Shown: positions 20,699 through 28,624, counted from the stretch's first letter. The stretch is DNA of 37,598 nucleotides from a virus (IMGVR_UViG_3300017824_000026:1-37598); one strand, 5' to 3'. The notes: generated by a model not told the origin, from the sequence alone. Numbers and translations are program-made.

Positions 20699-21756
20699 TA
20701 AACAACCTCAAGATTGATGGCTTCTGTGTAGAGTCCACGCATATATGTTTTCACAGCTTCCTTATCAACATCAGTTTCTACTGAGTCAATGTAATTAGAA
20801 AGAACGCTTAACGTATCTTCAAGATTGATAGATTCGTCCTGCAGTTCACCATTATCAAATTCTGATAAGTCTTCAACAATTTTAATGTCGTGACAACCTA
20901 GAGTATACAACTTATGAACGAATTTGTCAAATTTATAGTAGTCAGTTTTATTGAGAACTACAACCTTAACGATAGAATCTTCCAAACTAAGTGTGTCTAG
21001 ATCTACAGGTTCTTGCTCTTTGTCGTCATAGACAACACGCTTAAACATCTTGTAGGGATTTTCAACAAACTCTAATTTTCGTGTTTCTAGATCAAAGAAG
21101 TGAAAACCTCGTGGATCATCATAGTCATTCCACGTCATCTCGTATGGGTTTCCGAGATAGTAAATCTGCCCATCATCAGACTTGTGATGATAGTGACCAC
21201 TGAATACCATATCAAATTTCTTGAAGATATTTTTCGAGATACCTTCTGCTGATACTTGTCCACGATGCATAACAAAACCTTCAATCTCGAAGTGTCCCAT
21301 ACAGATAGTGGATGTAGAATTTTCCATCACTTCCAATGTTCGTGTATAGTTGTCAGCGCAGATCCATGGAACGAAACAAATTTCATAACCATTGATGTCA
21401 AGGGTTGATGCTTCAGATAGGATCTCGATGTTACCGTATTCACGCAGTAGTAATTCTGGAGAGTTTACTTCATTGGTGTTTTTAAAGTAGGTATCATGAT
21501 TGCCTGCGATCATGTAGATCTTAATACCACGCTCTTCCAACTTATCAAACCACATTTTCTTTGCACGATCCAGCGCATAAAAGTTCATATACTTTCTGCG
21601 ATCAAAAGTGTCTCCTAACACAAGCAGCGTATCAACACCACTTGCATCAAGAGCAGGAAAGAATGTGTTTTCGTAAAATTTCTCGTAGAAGTCAAGAAAC
21701 GCAACGCTGTCGTTACGTGCACCAAAATGCTGGTCGGTGATAATGGCAACTTTCAA
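20698..21756 (-). CDS. 47: gp47 recombination nuclease (Mre11/SbcD-like)
   Basis: A 352-aa calcineurin-type phosphoesterase. The metal-binding motifs are ITDQHFG (D8, H10), VLGDTFDR, IAGNHDTY and MVFSGHYHHK. It is the nuclease partner of gp46. The start is TTG 21756 (KVAIITDQHFG follows), supported by GGAG seven bases upstream and by alignment with the T4 N-terminus, since the first in-frame ATG lies after the catalytic motifs. It begins 1 nt after the gp55 stop. The C-terminal capping domain is acidic, as in phage homologues. Confidence 0.98.
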   Translation of the reverse strand: MKVAIITDQHFGARNDSVAFLDFYEKFYENTFFPALDASGVDTLLVLGDTFDRRKYMNFYALDRAKKMWFDKLEERGIKIYMIAGNHDTYFKNTNEVNSPELLLREYGNIEILSEASTLDINGYEICFVPWICADNYTRTLEVMENSTSTICMGHFEIEGFVMHRGQVSAEGISKNIFKKFDMVFSGHYHHKSDDGQIYYLGNPYEMTWNDYDDPRGFHFFDLETRKLEFVENPYKMFKRVVYDDKEQEPVDLDTLSLEDSIVKVVVLNKTDYYKFDKFVHKLYTLGCHDIKIVEDLSEFDNGELQDESINLEDTLSVLSNYIDSVETDVDKEAVKTYMRGLYTEAINLEVV

Positions 21757-21757
21757 T

Positions 21758-22348
21758 TTAGTTCTCCGAATCGTCTAAGTTCTCCATATCATCCGAAGGA
21801 TCATCATCGGTGTCAATAAAGTCTTCAAGAGATACATGGTTAGATTTTGCTTTTTTCGCTGCAGCACGTTGTTCACGTTTACGTTCAAAGAAATCGTCAA
21901 CTTGGTGATTGGACTGCATATGTTCCATGTATGTGTTGTGGAACAGGTTAGAATCTTCACCATCCTGTACGTCAAACAACTCCATAGGAAGTTCTTGAAT
22001 CATCTTACCTTTGATGTAAGTTTGTTTCTTTTCTTTTTGGATTCTACGCAAGAACGCATAGTAGATAATCTGAGTGAAATAGGCGAATGGATTATTAGAT
22101 TTAGCTGGGTCAAAGTTATCAATATACTGGAGACAGTTTTCAATACCGTCCGAGATCATTTCTTCACGATAACTGTAGTTAATAAAATTTGGTTTGTACG
22201 ACAGGTGTGTAGCAATCTTTAGGATACACTCTCCGATATAGTTACTCACTATCGGTTTGGGTTTGTCTTTCAGTTTAGCTTCTGTGACTTTCGATCGGTA
22301 CTCAACAATCGCTTCCAAAAACTTTTTATTATCTACATAGTGCGCCAT
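21758..22348 (-). CDS. 55: gp55 sigma factor for late transcription
   Basis: A 196-aa sigma-70-family protein. The region SYREEMISDGIENCLQYIDNFDPAKSNNPFAYFTQIIYYAFLRRIQKEKKQTYIKG is conserved sigma region 2 as in T4 gp55; it recognises the late -10 element TATAAATA with host RNA polymerase and the gp45 clamp. A long acidic tail (SLEDFIDTDDDPSDDMENLDDSEN) carries the clamp-interacting end. It has its own early-type promoter (22383-22411), which fits middle or early synthesis before late genes fire. The AGGAAG site lies a little far from ATG 22348. Confidence 0.95.
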   Translation of the reverse strand: MAHYVDNKKFLEAIVEYRSKVTEAKLKDKPKPIVSNYIGECILKIATHLSYKPNFINYSYREEMISDGIENCLQYIDNFDPAKSNNPFAYFTQIIYYAFLRRIQKEKKQTYIKGKMIQELPMELFDVQDGEDSNLFHNTYMEHMQSNHQVDDFFERKREQRAAAKKAKSNHVSLEDFIDTDDDPSDDMENLDDSEN

Positions 22349-22382
22349 TAAATTAAATCTTCCTATTTCAATTCATACATGT

Positions 22383-22411
22383 ATTATACAACACTTCATT
22401 CAAAAAGACAA
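22383..22411 (-). promoter_or_regulatory. Sigma70-type promoter of gp55-47-46
   Basis: TTGTCT (22406-22411) - 17 nt - TATAAT (22383-22388) on the minus strand, about 35 nt before gp55. The leader ACATGTATGAATTGAAA is a variant of the conserved one. Confidence 0.82.
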
Positions 22412-22443
22412 CCAACTAAATTGCAACATTGCAACCCTAGCTG

Positions 22444-22472
22444 TTGACAAATGCTTGACGATGGGGCATAAT
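22444..22472 (+). promoter_or_regulatory. Plus-strand sigma70-like promoter in the gp55/Sm-like gap
   Basis: TTGACA (22444-22449) - 17 nt - CATAAT (22467-22472) on the plus strand. It is flanked by the inverted repeat AACCCTA (from 22433) / TAGGGTT (from 22480) and by a direct repeat ATTGCAAC-ATTGCAAC upstream. No convincing plus-strand gene follows; transcription would run antisense into the Sm-like gene. Confidence 0.55.
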
Positions 22473-22508
22473 AGCGGAGTTAGGGTTGATGATGAGATAG
22501 ATTGTTAC

Positions 22509-22907
22509 TTAGTGATATTTCTTTCTAACCTCTTCAGATACAGCGACATACTCTTCTTCGTCTTCTTCATAGGATTCATCCTCCCAATCACCCAGAGATG
22601 CATCACCTTCTTCAGCAGAACGCACGACAAGTTTTCTAAAATGAGTAATCATATCATTACTTAGCGGAAGTTCATATACAATAAATTTATTCTTTAATTC
22701 ATATTCAGCATGGTCAGAGAATTGACACAATGGCATCGCTGTGAATCTTGACGTCACTGTATCCTCTGATGCCTTTTGCATTAACATGTTTATAAGCATA
22801 GGGTACAAAACAGTTGTAACTTCTTCAGTCTCGGCTATCTTCAATGCCATGACCTGTTCTCCAGTTGACAACTTTAATACAACGTACTCTGAGTTTTCAT
22901 TTTTCAA
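22509..22907 (-). CDS. Sm-like (LSm) protein, copy 2, with acidic tail
   Basis: A 132-aa protein. YVVLKLSTGEQVMALKI and TVLYPMLINM, then MPLCQFSDHAEYELKNKFIVYELPLSNDMITHFR, give the same order of elements as the 100-aa protein at 7340-7642 (K-x(4)-GExV, YP/KP strand, P[FL]xx[YF] segment, C-terminal helix). The last 35 residues are strongly acidic (DWEDESYEEDEEEYV). The start is TTG 22907, overlapping the uvsW stop as TTGA; the nearby ATG is out of frame. The likely role is RNA binding in a ring, inferred from the fold. Confidence 0.6.
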   Translation of the reverse strand: MKNENSEYVVLKLSTGEQVMALKIAETEEVTTVLYPMLINMLMQKASEDTVTSRFTAMPLCQFSDHAEYELKNKFIVYELPLSNDMITHFRKLVVRSAEEGDASLGDWEDESYEEDEEEYVAVSEEVRKKYH

Positions 22908-24388
22908 GATAAATCCACTTCTACAATTTTTAATCTAAATTGTTCTTCAGCGTAAGTTTTGTAACGTTCAGCTGCATGATTTAGAGTGTGGTTCTTCCAC
23001 GACTTCCAATGCAAATCATCAGCAAGATCATATAGATTACAAGACGTCTTACCATTCTTCAGTCTCAATCCACGCCCAATACTCTGCAAATTGCGTATCT
23101 TACTTTTAGAAGGGGACGCAAAAATAACGTTCTCAATTGACGGTATATTAATCCCAGTCGAGAAAGTCCCGAACGATGCAATAATGATAGCATCTTCCTC
23201 CCCCTCGCAGATATGCCTAATTGCCTCTCGATCAGATGTTTGGGTGCCACCATAAACGAAAAATACTTTGCGATTCTCATGGACTTTTTCTTTAATCAAA
23301 TCGTGTAAAATTTTACCATGTTTTTCAACAAACTGGAACAACACTAGCGTATTACCCTCACTCTTGACTGCAAGGTTGCGAATAAAATTATTTCTTTTAT
23401 CGTTACCAACGATCCAAGCCATTTCATCTTGATATTGGGTATTCTTCATTTCCTTTCGGATTTGTTCAGGATACTTTAAGATGACGCAAGTTATTTTTAA
23501 CTGTGCAAGTCTACCACTGTCCATTAGTTCTTTTGTGGTAGTAACACGATGTACTGGACCAAAAATTCCTTCAAGTGTTAACCGATGAACCTTCTTGTTA
23601 TCTATTGTTCCAGTAGTTCCTATTCTATAATCAATGTGGTCAAGTTTAGCCATAACATCAGTCAAGGACTTTGCTTTGAATTGATGCGCCTCATCGCCCA
23701 CAATAGCATTAAACTGTTTGAACCAAGACTTTGGTTGCTTATATACTGACTGCCATGTTGTGATTAAAACATTCTTGGTAAAATCTCTTGTGAAACCACT
23801 GTATAGTTTCTGGCAGTTCTTTCCAACATCCCATCCATTTGCAGTTGAGTAGTCTTGAAAGTCAGCGTATAGTTGTTCAACTAGAGATGTTGTTGGAACA
23901 ACAATGATACATTTCTTATCTTGCTCAAGCAACCACCTTATAGATGAGTAGATGATTAGGGATTTCCCCGACGCAGTCGGCGATAGTAAGAGAGTTCTTT
24001 TTTTGTTAATTGCAGTAGAGATTGCATCGAACTGGTAGTCTCGTACGGTGATTGGCTCATTTCTCGACTGTGGATTGAGATCGTCAACCCATTGTCGTAA
24101 GTCATCGTCATTGATTGCACTTTGTACGGCGAGTTGATTAGATACTGATAATTCATAATCGTTCCTTTTAGCAAATTCTTTGACATAGTCTACAAGACCG
24201 ACATACAAGGTTTTGCGCAATGGATCGTATAATCTTACCTTACCATCCCATAACCTCGCTTTATACTGTGGAGTAAATCTAGCTCCAGGATATTCATAGG
24301 TGAAGAAGTCACAAAGTTCCTGTTCAATGCTGGCATCACCAAATACTCGAACATAAACCTCATCTAGTTTTTCAATACGAATCTTCAC
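22904..24388 (-). CDS. uvsW: UvsW DNA/RNA helicase
   Basis: A 494-aa superfamily 2 helicase aligning with T4 UvsW from its small N-terminal domain (VRVFGDASIEQELCDFFTYEYPGARFTPQYKARLWDGKVRLYD) through motif I SPTASGKS (136-143), motif II DEAH (232-235) and motif VI QSIGRGLRLKNGK. UvsW unwinds R-loops and branched DNA, and in T4 it switches replication from origin- to recombination-dependent. The start is GTG 24388, 3 nt after the uvsY stop; the reading frame aligns with T4 from there. T4 has a late promoter for uvsW; none is obvious here. Confidence 0.97.
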   Translation of the reverse strand: MKIRIEKLDEVYVRVFGDASIEQELCDFFTYEYPGARFTPQYKARLWDGKVRLYDPLRKTLYVGLVDYVKEFAKRNDYELSVSNQLAVQSAINDDDLRQWVDDLNPQSRNEPITVRDYQFDAISTAINKKRTLLLSPTASGKSLIIYSSIRWLLEQDKKCIIVVPTTSLVEQLYADFQDYSTANGWDVGKNCQKLYSGFTRDFTKNVLITTWQSVYKQPKSWFKQFNAIVGDEAHQFKAKSLTDVMAKLDHIDYRIGTTGTIDNKKVHRLTLEGIFGPVHRVTTTKELMDSGRLAQLKITCVILKYPEQIRKEMKNTQYQDEMAWIVGNDKRNNFIRNLAVKSEGNTLVLFQFVEKHGKILHDLIKEKVHENRKVFFVYGGTQTSDREAIRHICEGEEDAIIIASFGTFSTGINIPSIENVIFASPSKSKIRNLQSIGRGLRLKNGKTSCNLYDLADDLHWKSWKNHTLNHAAERYKTYAEEQFRLKIVEVDLS

Positions 24389-24391
24389 TTA

Positions 24392-24829
24392 TTACATTCC
24401 TGCTAGAAATTTCTTCCATTCAACAGCTGTTTTGATTTGCCAGTCTCTTGCTTTCAGCTGTGTCATGATAGACTCCAAACAATATATCATTGCCTCGAGA
24501 TATTCTATTCTGACTTTAATGGTATTTAGTTCAGTATCCCCATGTAAGAACTCATCCATTTCGTTCTTCAAAGGTTTTACTCCTTGCCACTGCTCCCATC
24601 CTAGATTCTGTAATTCATCACGTGACATTTCACCACGGTAGTAACGAAACTTATTCTTGCGCAGAATGTTATGATCCGACTGAAGTTTTGTGTGCTTCAG
24701 CTTTACGTTCATCAATAGACGAAGATATTTTGCGTGGAGTTTGGGTGTTGTGGTAGAATGCTCACCGAGATAATTGTCGTCAATTTCACAATCGGTTGCC
24801 CACATATCTTGAATTTCATTAATGTCCAT
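24392..24829 (-). CDS. uvsY: UvsY recombination mediator
   Basis: A 145-aa protein (T4 UvsY is 137 aa). Helical regions KLHAKYLRLLMNVKLKHTKLQSDHNILRKNKFRYYRGEMSRDELQNLGW and the C-terminal IEYLEAMIYCLESIMTQLKARDWQIKTAVEWKKFLAG match UvsY; the RDWQIKxAxEWKKFxxG end is diagnostic. It loads UvsX on gp32-coated ssDNA. GAGG precedes ATG 24829. A GGTGTC/GACACC hairpin (24847-24862) lies between the stop of the upstream structural gene and this start. Position between gp23-linked genes and uvsW is as in marine T4-likes. Confidence 0.95.
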   Translation of the reverse strand: MDINEIQDMWATDCEIDDNYLGEHSTTTPKLHAKYLRLLMNVKLKHTKLQSDHNILRKNKFRYYRGEMSRDELQNLGWEQWQGVKPLKNEMDEFLHGDTELNTIKVRIEYLEAMIYCLESIMTQLKARDWQIKTAVEWKKFLAGM

Positions 24830-24870
24830 AATTTACCTCACGTTGTGGTGTCTAGTGACACCGTATCATC

Positions 24871-24877
24871 TATTTAG
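24871..24877 (-). promoter_or_regulatory. Possible late-type promoter before uvsY
   Basis: CTAAATA on the minus strand overlaps the stop codon of the upstream structural gene, 42 nt before uvsY. It matches the box at 25441-25447. One short motif is weak evidence. Confidence 0.35.
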
Positions 24878-25410
24878 TCTAAGAATTTATAGTACCCATA
24901 GCGGAATGTTGCATTACCGACCATGTAGTTAACATCTGTATTTGAAGAAGCAAGAACCAATGACTCTAGCGAGATTGGAAACAAGTCTTGAAATTGAATT
25001 GTAGCAACAGGACTATTTAAATTATCTAGGATCTGTAGCGTTGCTTGAGAATAGTTCTTTGAAAGTTCTAGGTAAGATGATGTTTGATCATTGCCAACTA
25101 GATCTTTATATTGTTCATAGTCTTGTGGGAAACCTAAAGCGATCATCCAGTTGTAGATTGCTCGATAGTTTGCCATAGAGGTATCAATAAGAAACTGTAC
25201 TGATAGCTGATCATATGTGATAGATTCTCCAGGAACTGGCTCTAATCTAAAGGGGTTAGCTAACTCAGGTGCACCCAACATAATTCCAGGAAGATTTACC
25301 TGCTGGCAAAAATAGGTTACTTCTGGCAGTTTTGTTATTTCAAACCTAAACCCATTCGGTGAGAGTGGATTGATGTCTGATGGTATTGGGCATGAGATTG
25401 TCGTTGCCAT
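24874..25410 (-). CDS. gp19-like tail-tube-family structural protein
   Basis: A 178-aa protein beginning MATTISCPIPSDINPLSPNGFRFEITKLPEVTYFCQQVNLPGI. The N-terminal strand pair and the later DQLSVQFLIDTSMANYRAIYNWMIALGFP and ISLESLVLASSNTDVNYMVGNATFRYGYYKF follow the T4 gp19/gp54 tail-tube fold pattern. It is distinct from the gp19 at 31551-32144. Marine T4-like phages carry such extra tube-fold proteins after gp23; its place in the virion (tube, initiator or terminator) is not known. A CTAAATA box lies 31 nt upstream, and GGAAT precedes ATG 25410. Confidence 0.72.
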   Translation of the reverse strand: MATTISCPIPSDINPLSPNGFRFEITKLPEVTYFCQQVNLPGIMLGAPELANPFRLEPVPGESITYDQLSVQFLIDTSMANYRAIYNWMIALGFPQDYEQYKDLVGNDQTSSYLELSKNYSQATLQILDNLNSPVATIQFQDLFPISLESLVLASSNTDVNYMVGNATFRYGYYKFLD

Positions 25411-25440
25411 ATTCAGATTCCATTAACGTTTGTTACATAC

Positions 25441-25447
25441 TATTTAG
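25441..25447 (-). promoter_or_regulatory. Late-type promoter before the gp19-like gene
   Basis: CTAAATA on the minus strand, 31 nt from ATG 25410 and directly after the gp23 terminator. This position favours a real promoter of the gp55-dependent type (T4 TATAAATA). Confidence 0.55.
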
Positions 25448-25449
25448 GA

Positions 25450-25479
25450 ATAAAAAAAGAGGGATCCGAAGACCCCTCT
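25450..25479 (-). terminator. Terminator with UUCG loop after gp23
   Basis: AGAGGGGTC-TTCG-GATCCCTCT (9 pairs, one G-U) followed by TTTTTTTATT on the minus strand. It ends the prohead/capsid operon. Confidence 0.93.
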
Positions 25480-25489
25480 AAAAGTAGAC

Positions 25490-25532
25490 CTGACTATTGT
25501 CAGTCTAAGCGGTGGGGATACTTAGTCCCCAC
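25490..25532 (-). repeat. Two further hairpins between gp23 and its terminator
   Basis: On the minus strand GTGGGGA/TCCCCAC (25512-25532) comes first after the gp23 stop, then CTGAC/GTCAG (25490-25503). Neither has a T-tract. They probably protect the 3' end of the very abundant capsid mRNA. Confidence 0.65.
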
Positions 25533-25542
25533 TTCTTATGAC

Positions 25543-26844
25543 TTACATCAAGTTCGTAACTTTAACTCTACGGTAGTAGTAGTTTTCGTTTGAAGTTAGA
25601 CCGCCTGAACCGTCTAGTGAAACGAATGGGTTAGCAACTAGACCGTAACGAGTCTTAAAGCCAATTTTTGGCTGGAAGCTGTTAGGATCTACAGCACGAA
25701 CCAACTGGAGTGGTACGTATGGGCAGTAGAACAAGCCAGCGTCAAAAGCAGAAGTGCCTTTGTAACCAACTGTGAAGTACTGGTCAGCTGAGACGTTAGC
25801 TGAATATGGATCAACATACACTTTGTACTTGCCGTTCAATACGCCAGCGAAAGTAGTAGAAGTGTCGTCAACATTCAAGCCAGTGCTCAATGCAGGAGCG
25901 TAGTCAAGAACACCAGCCATGGCTAGAGCGGAAGCAACATCAGCTGAACAGATGATGAAGTTACCACGACCACGACGTGTCAATTGACCGATAGCGTTTG
26001 CTTCACGCTCGATTTGGAACAATAGACCTTTGAATTTCTCAACAGACCAACGACCGTTTGAGTCAACGTCCAAGTCGAAAGTACCAACAGTAGCTGTACC
26101 AACTTGTGCTCCAGGCTTAGCAGTGCGATAAACGGTACGAACAACTTCACGGTTGATCTCACCGAGGATCTCAGAAGAAAGAATGTTGCTCAATTCGCCT
26201 TCAGCGTCAAGACCATGAACAGCTTTCATGTCCTGTGCCAATTCGATTGAGTACTCAGCTTTCAACGCACGAGTCTGAGCAGTTACGCTGGTCTTCTCGA
26301 TTGAGAAAGCCATCGCACCGAAAGTACCGTCACCAGTACCGCCTTGACCTAGACGCTCAGCAGCAGCGGTAGTCATACCAGTGCCAGTAGTGTCTGTGCC
26401 AGCTGCTGGGTTAGAACCAGCGTGAGTGCCTGTACCAGAGAAATCGGTATCGGCTTCGTTGAACAATGCTTCAGCACCGTTCTGTGCACCGTAGCGTGAC
26501 TTCATTGCGAAGATCAAGCCAGTAGGTTGGGTCATTGGCTGAACGCCAGCGATGTCATAAGCGATAAGCTGTGGCATTGCACGACGAACGAGGCTGATTA
26601 GGATTGGATCGTAACCAGCAACAGTACCTGTGTTAGCACCAGCTTCGCCACCGAGAGCGATACCAGTACCGCCAGCGTTGGTTGGAGCAGCTTCGTGCAA
26701 GATACCAGCTTGTTTAGCCATTTCACGCTCTTGGTTTTCCAAAAGAACGGCTGTTACTTCTCTGCGGTATTGATCCGCAATCTTTGGAGCACCCTCATGT
26801 TCGAGGATCGGTGCCCACTTTTTTACTAGGTCATTACGTGACAT
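25543..26844 (-). CDS. 23: gp23 major capsid protein
   Basis: A 433-aa HK97-fold precursor. The N-terminal delta domain ends at the prohead protease site around ILHE|AAPTN (after Glu51), matching the (I/L)xE cleavage rule of gp21. Core segments YDPILISLVRRAMPQLIAYDIAGVQPM, PTGLIFAMKSRYG and LKAEYSIELAQDMKAVHGLDAEGELSNILSSEILGEINREVV are typical of gp23. A Gly/Thr/Ala-rich insertion (residues about 134-165) likely forms a surface loop. AAAGGA precedes ATG 26844, 12 nt after the gp22 stop. Three hairpins follow the gene. No gp24 vertex gene is seen nearby. Confidence 0.98.
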   Translation of the reverse strand: MSRNDLVKKWAPILEHEGAPKIADQYRREVTAVLLENQEREMAKQAGILHEAAPTNAGGTGIALGGEAGANTGTVAGYDPILISLVRRAMPQLIAYDIAGVQPMTQPTGLIFAMKSRYGAQNGAEALFNEADTDFSGTGTHAGSNPAAGTDTTGTGMTTAAAERLGQGGTGDGTFGAMAFSIEKTSVTAQTRALKAEYSIELAQDMKAVHGLDAEGELSNILSSEILGEINREVVRTVYRTAKPGAQVGTATVGTFDLDVDSNGRWSVEKFKGLLFQIEREANAIGQLTRRGRGNFIICSADVASALAMAGVLDYAPALSTGLNVDDTSTTFAGVLNGKYKVYVDPYSANVSADQYFTVGYKGTSAFDAGLFYCPYVPLQLVRAVDPNSFQPKIGFKTRYGLVANPFVSLDGSGGLTSNENYYYRRVKVTNLM

Positions 26845-26856
26845 TTTAGTTTTCCT

Positions 26857-27921
26857 TTATTGCTTGTGTGAAAGGACTGATAGATACGCTTTCATCTGAG
26901 GAGTGTGAACAACCTCTTCTGTCAACGATTCTACAGGCTCATCTGTTACTACTGATTCAACGATTGAGTCAGTTTTGCTCTTGTTCGTGAAGTAATTTTC
27001 ACGGATTGTCTGTACTTTACTCTTGAAAGTTTCAGCACTGTCAAAAGAAATTTCTTCGACTAGACCTACGAATTTCTCACGCTCAGTGGCAGAGAGACCT
27101 TCTGATAGATCAGCAACGACTTCTTTACGAGTCGCTTCGTCAATTACTTTCTTCATCTTTACATTAACGGCAACTTGCTCATTAAATTTTTCTTCGAGTT
27201 CTTCGATCTTGGATTCCATTTCACCAAGAACATCGAAACGCTCTTCTGGAACATCAATATAATGCTCTTCGAAAAGACTCTTCAAGCCACCTACGAAATT
27301 CTCAAGAATTTCAGACTTCATACCACGCTCAAGGGCTAATTCATTCTGTGCAATCCACTGCTCGGCAACATAACCGAGATATCCATCAACCTGTTCAACA
27401 AGACCCTCTACATTCTTCGCAACTTCCTCATTGAGGCGTGTTTCGAATTCTTCTTCGATGCGAGCAATTTCTTCGTTTACACGAGTCATTACTGCTGCTT
27501 CAAAAATTGTTTCAGCTTTCGCTTTGAATTCTTCTGAAAGGTCTTCACCGTTAACCAATGCATCGATATCTTCTTTCATAGCCTTCTTGCTTTCAGCAGT
27601 GGCTTGATAGTTTTTACGAGCACCTTTAACAGCACCGTCCATAGCACCAGTAACTGTACCAACAGCACCAGTTGCTACGCCAGCAACCTTCTTAACGACA
27701 TTGACGGCTTTTTGTGCTACATCGCCAATACCTTCTTCGAGTTCTTCAGCATCGTCAGCAACTACTTCATCAGTAGCTTCTACTTCTTCAGCTGCTTCTT
27801 CTTCGTTTGTATCTTCTGAAATTGTTTCGATTTCTTCTTCAGCCACAGCTTCGACATTTTCTGCCAGCCCCTGCTTTTTAGATTCTTCGAGCAACTCAGC
27901 AATTCTTTGTTCAATTGACAT
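26857..27921 (-). CDS. 22: gp22 prohead core scaffold protein
   Basis: A 354-aa, highly acidic, helix-rich scaffold. The N-terminus has a Glu-rich low-complexity region (residues 20-65), then a Gly/Ala/Val-rich segment (VAGVATGAVGTVTGAMDGAVKGA), then long charged coiled coils (FEAAVMTRVNEEIARIEEEFETRLNEEV). The place between 21 and 23 and the composition identify it. It assembles the prohead core and is digested by gp21. The Gly/Ala segment is unusual and could contact the membrane or the portal (inference). CAGGAG precedes ATG 27921, and a perfect TATAAATA box lies 40 nt upstream. Confidence 0.92.
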   Translation of the reverse strand: MSIEQRIAELLEESKKQGLAENVEAVAEEEIETISEDTNEEEAAEEVEATDEVVADDAEELEEGIGDVAQKAVNVVKKVAGVATGAVGTVTGAMDGAVKGARKNYQATAESKKAMKEDIDALVNGEDLSEEFKAKAETIFEAAVMTRVNEEIARIEEEFETRLNEEVAKNVEGLVEQVDGYLGYVAEQWIAQNELALERGMKSEILENFVGGLKSLFEEHYIDVPEERFDVLGEMESKIEELEEKFNEQVAVNVKMKKVIDEATRKEVVADLSEGLSATEREKFVGLVEEISFDSAETFKSKVQTIRENYFTNKSKTDSIVESVVTDEPVESLTEEVVHTPQMKAYLSVLSHKQ

Positions 27922-27960
27922 TGTTATCTCCTGTAAACTGGATAGTTCTTATGTAACTAT

Positions 27961-27968
27961 TATTTATA
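27961..27968 (-). promoter_or_regulatory. T4-type late promoter of gp22-gp23
   Basis: A perfect TATAAATA on the minus strand, in the gap between gp21 and gp22. An ATAGTT/AACTAT hairpin (27942-27960) covers the start of the transcript. Confidence 0.72.
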
Positions 27969-27970
27969 AT

Positions 27971-28621
27971 TTATCTGATTTTACTCAGAAAATTTTGGAA
28001 AGCGACGATTTTCGCCTCCTCTAATTGCCTAGAGGACGCCTTCTTGATAAAAGATCTCGTTTCCTCAATATGTTTTTCCACAAACTTTCCATCAACAAAA
28101 ATCCACTCCTTACCTTCCATAATACCCTCAACATAGGCATCAGGGGCAGATGGATCTGCTACAATATCTGCAGCGGTAGACAACATAAAGTCATCTTGTA
28201 CGATCTGAATCCCATTCTGACCAGTCTTCAGGGATCCCATCGCTCTACTAGAAACACCAAGGTTGGCACCGCCATCAAGTAAACCTTTAGCGATATTACC
28301 CATTGGAGTATCTAGAATCTTTGCCTTGCCGATGTAGTTAGTTCCTTCTTTACGAAGGCTAACGATCATGTGGCTTACACGATCAAGATTGATCGTTGGT
28401 GTGTCAGGATGACCCAACTCACCATATGCACGATTACGCTCGACATATTCTTTAATGTAACGGTTCACTTCTTTATCCATTGTTTGCTCTGGATACATAC
28501 GACCGTTACGGTTTTTTAATTCTGCTTGAAGAAACACACCTTCGATGAAGTGTTGTTTCTTACCGTTTTTTTCTTCGACAATAAGTGTATTGGCGTCAAA
28601 AACTTCTTTAATAAGTTTCAT
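27971..28621 (-). CDS. 21: gp21 prohead core protease
   Basis: A 216-aa serine protease of the phage prohead (herpes assemblin-like) family. RNGRMYPEQTMDKEVNRYI and YGELGHPDTPTINLDRVSHMI carry the catalytic His (about residue 71), and NLGVSSRAMGSLK carries the Ser (124/125). It cleaves gp22, gp23 and other core proteins after xxE during head maturation. GGGAG precedes ATG 28621. The size matches T4 gp21. Its own C-terminus is probably trimmed by autoprocessing. Confidence 0.96.
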   Translation of the reverse strand: MKLIKEVFDANTLIVEEKNGKKQHFIEGVFLQAELKNRNGRMYPEQTMDKEVNRYIKEYVERNRAYGELGHPDTPTINLDRVSHMIVSLRKEGTNYIGKAKILDTPMGNIAKGLLDGGANLGVSSRAMGSLKTGQNGIQIVQDDFMLSTAADIVADPSAPDAYVEGIMEGKEWIFVDGKFVEKHIEETRSFIKKASSRQLEEAKIVAFQNFLSKIR

Positions 28622-28624
28622 TTG

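Noticed and set aside
22455-22664. Plus-strand ORF containing MGHNSG downstream of the plus-strand promoter
   Set aside because: MGHNSG begins some phage proteins, but the rest is the reverse of the Sm-like gene's acidic tail, and the ATG lies upstream of the expected transcription start.
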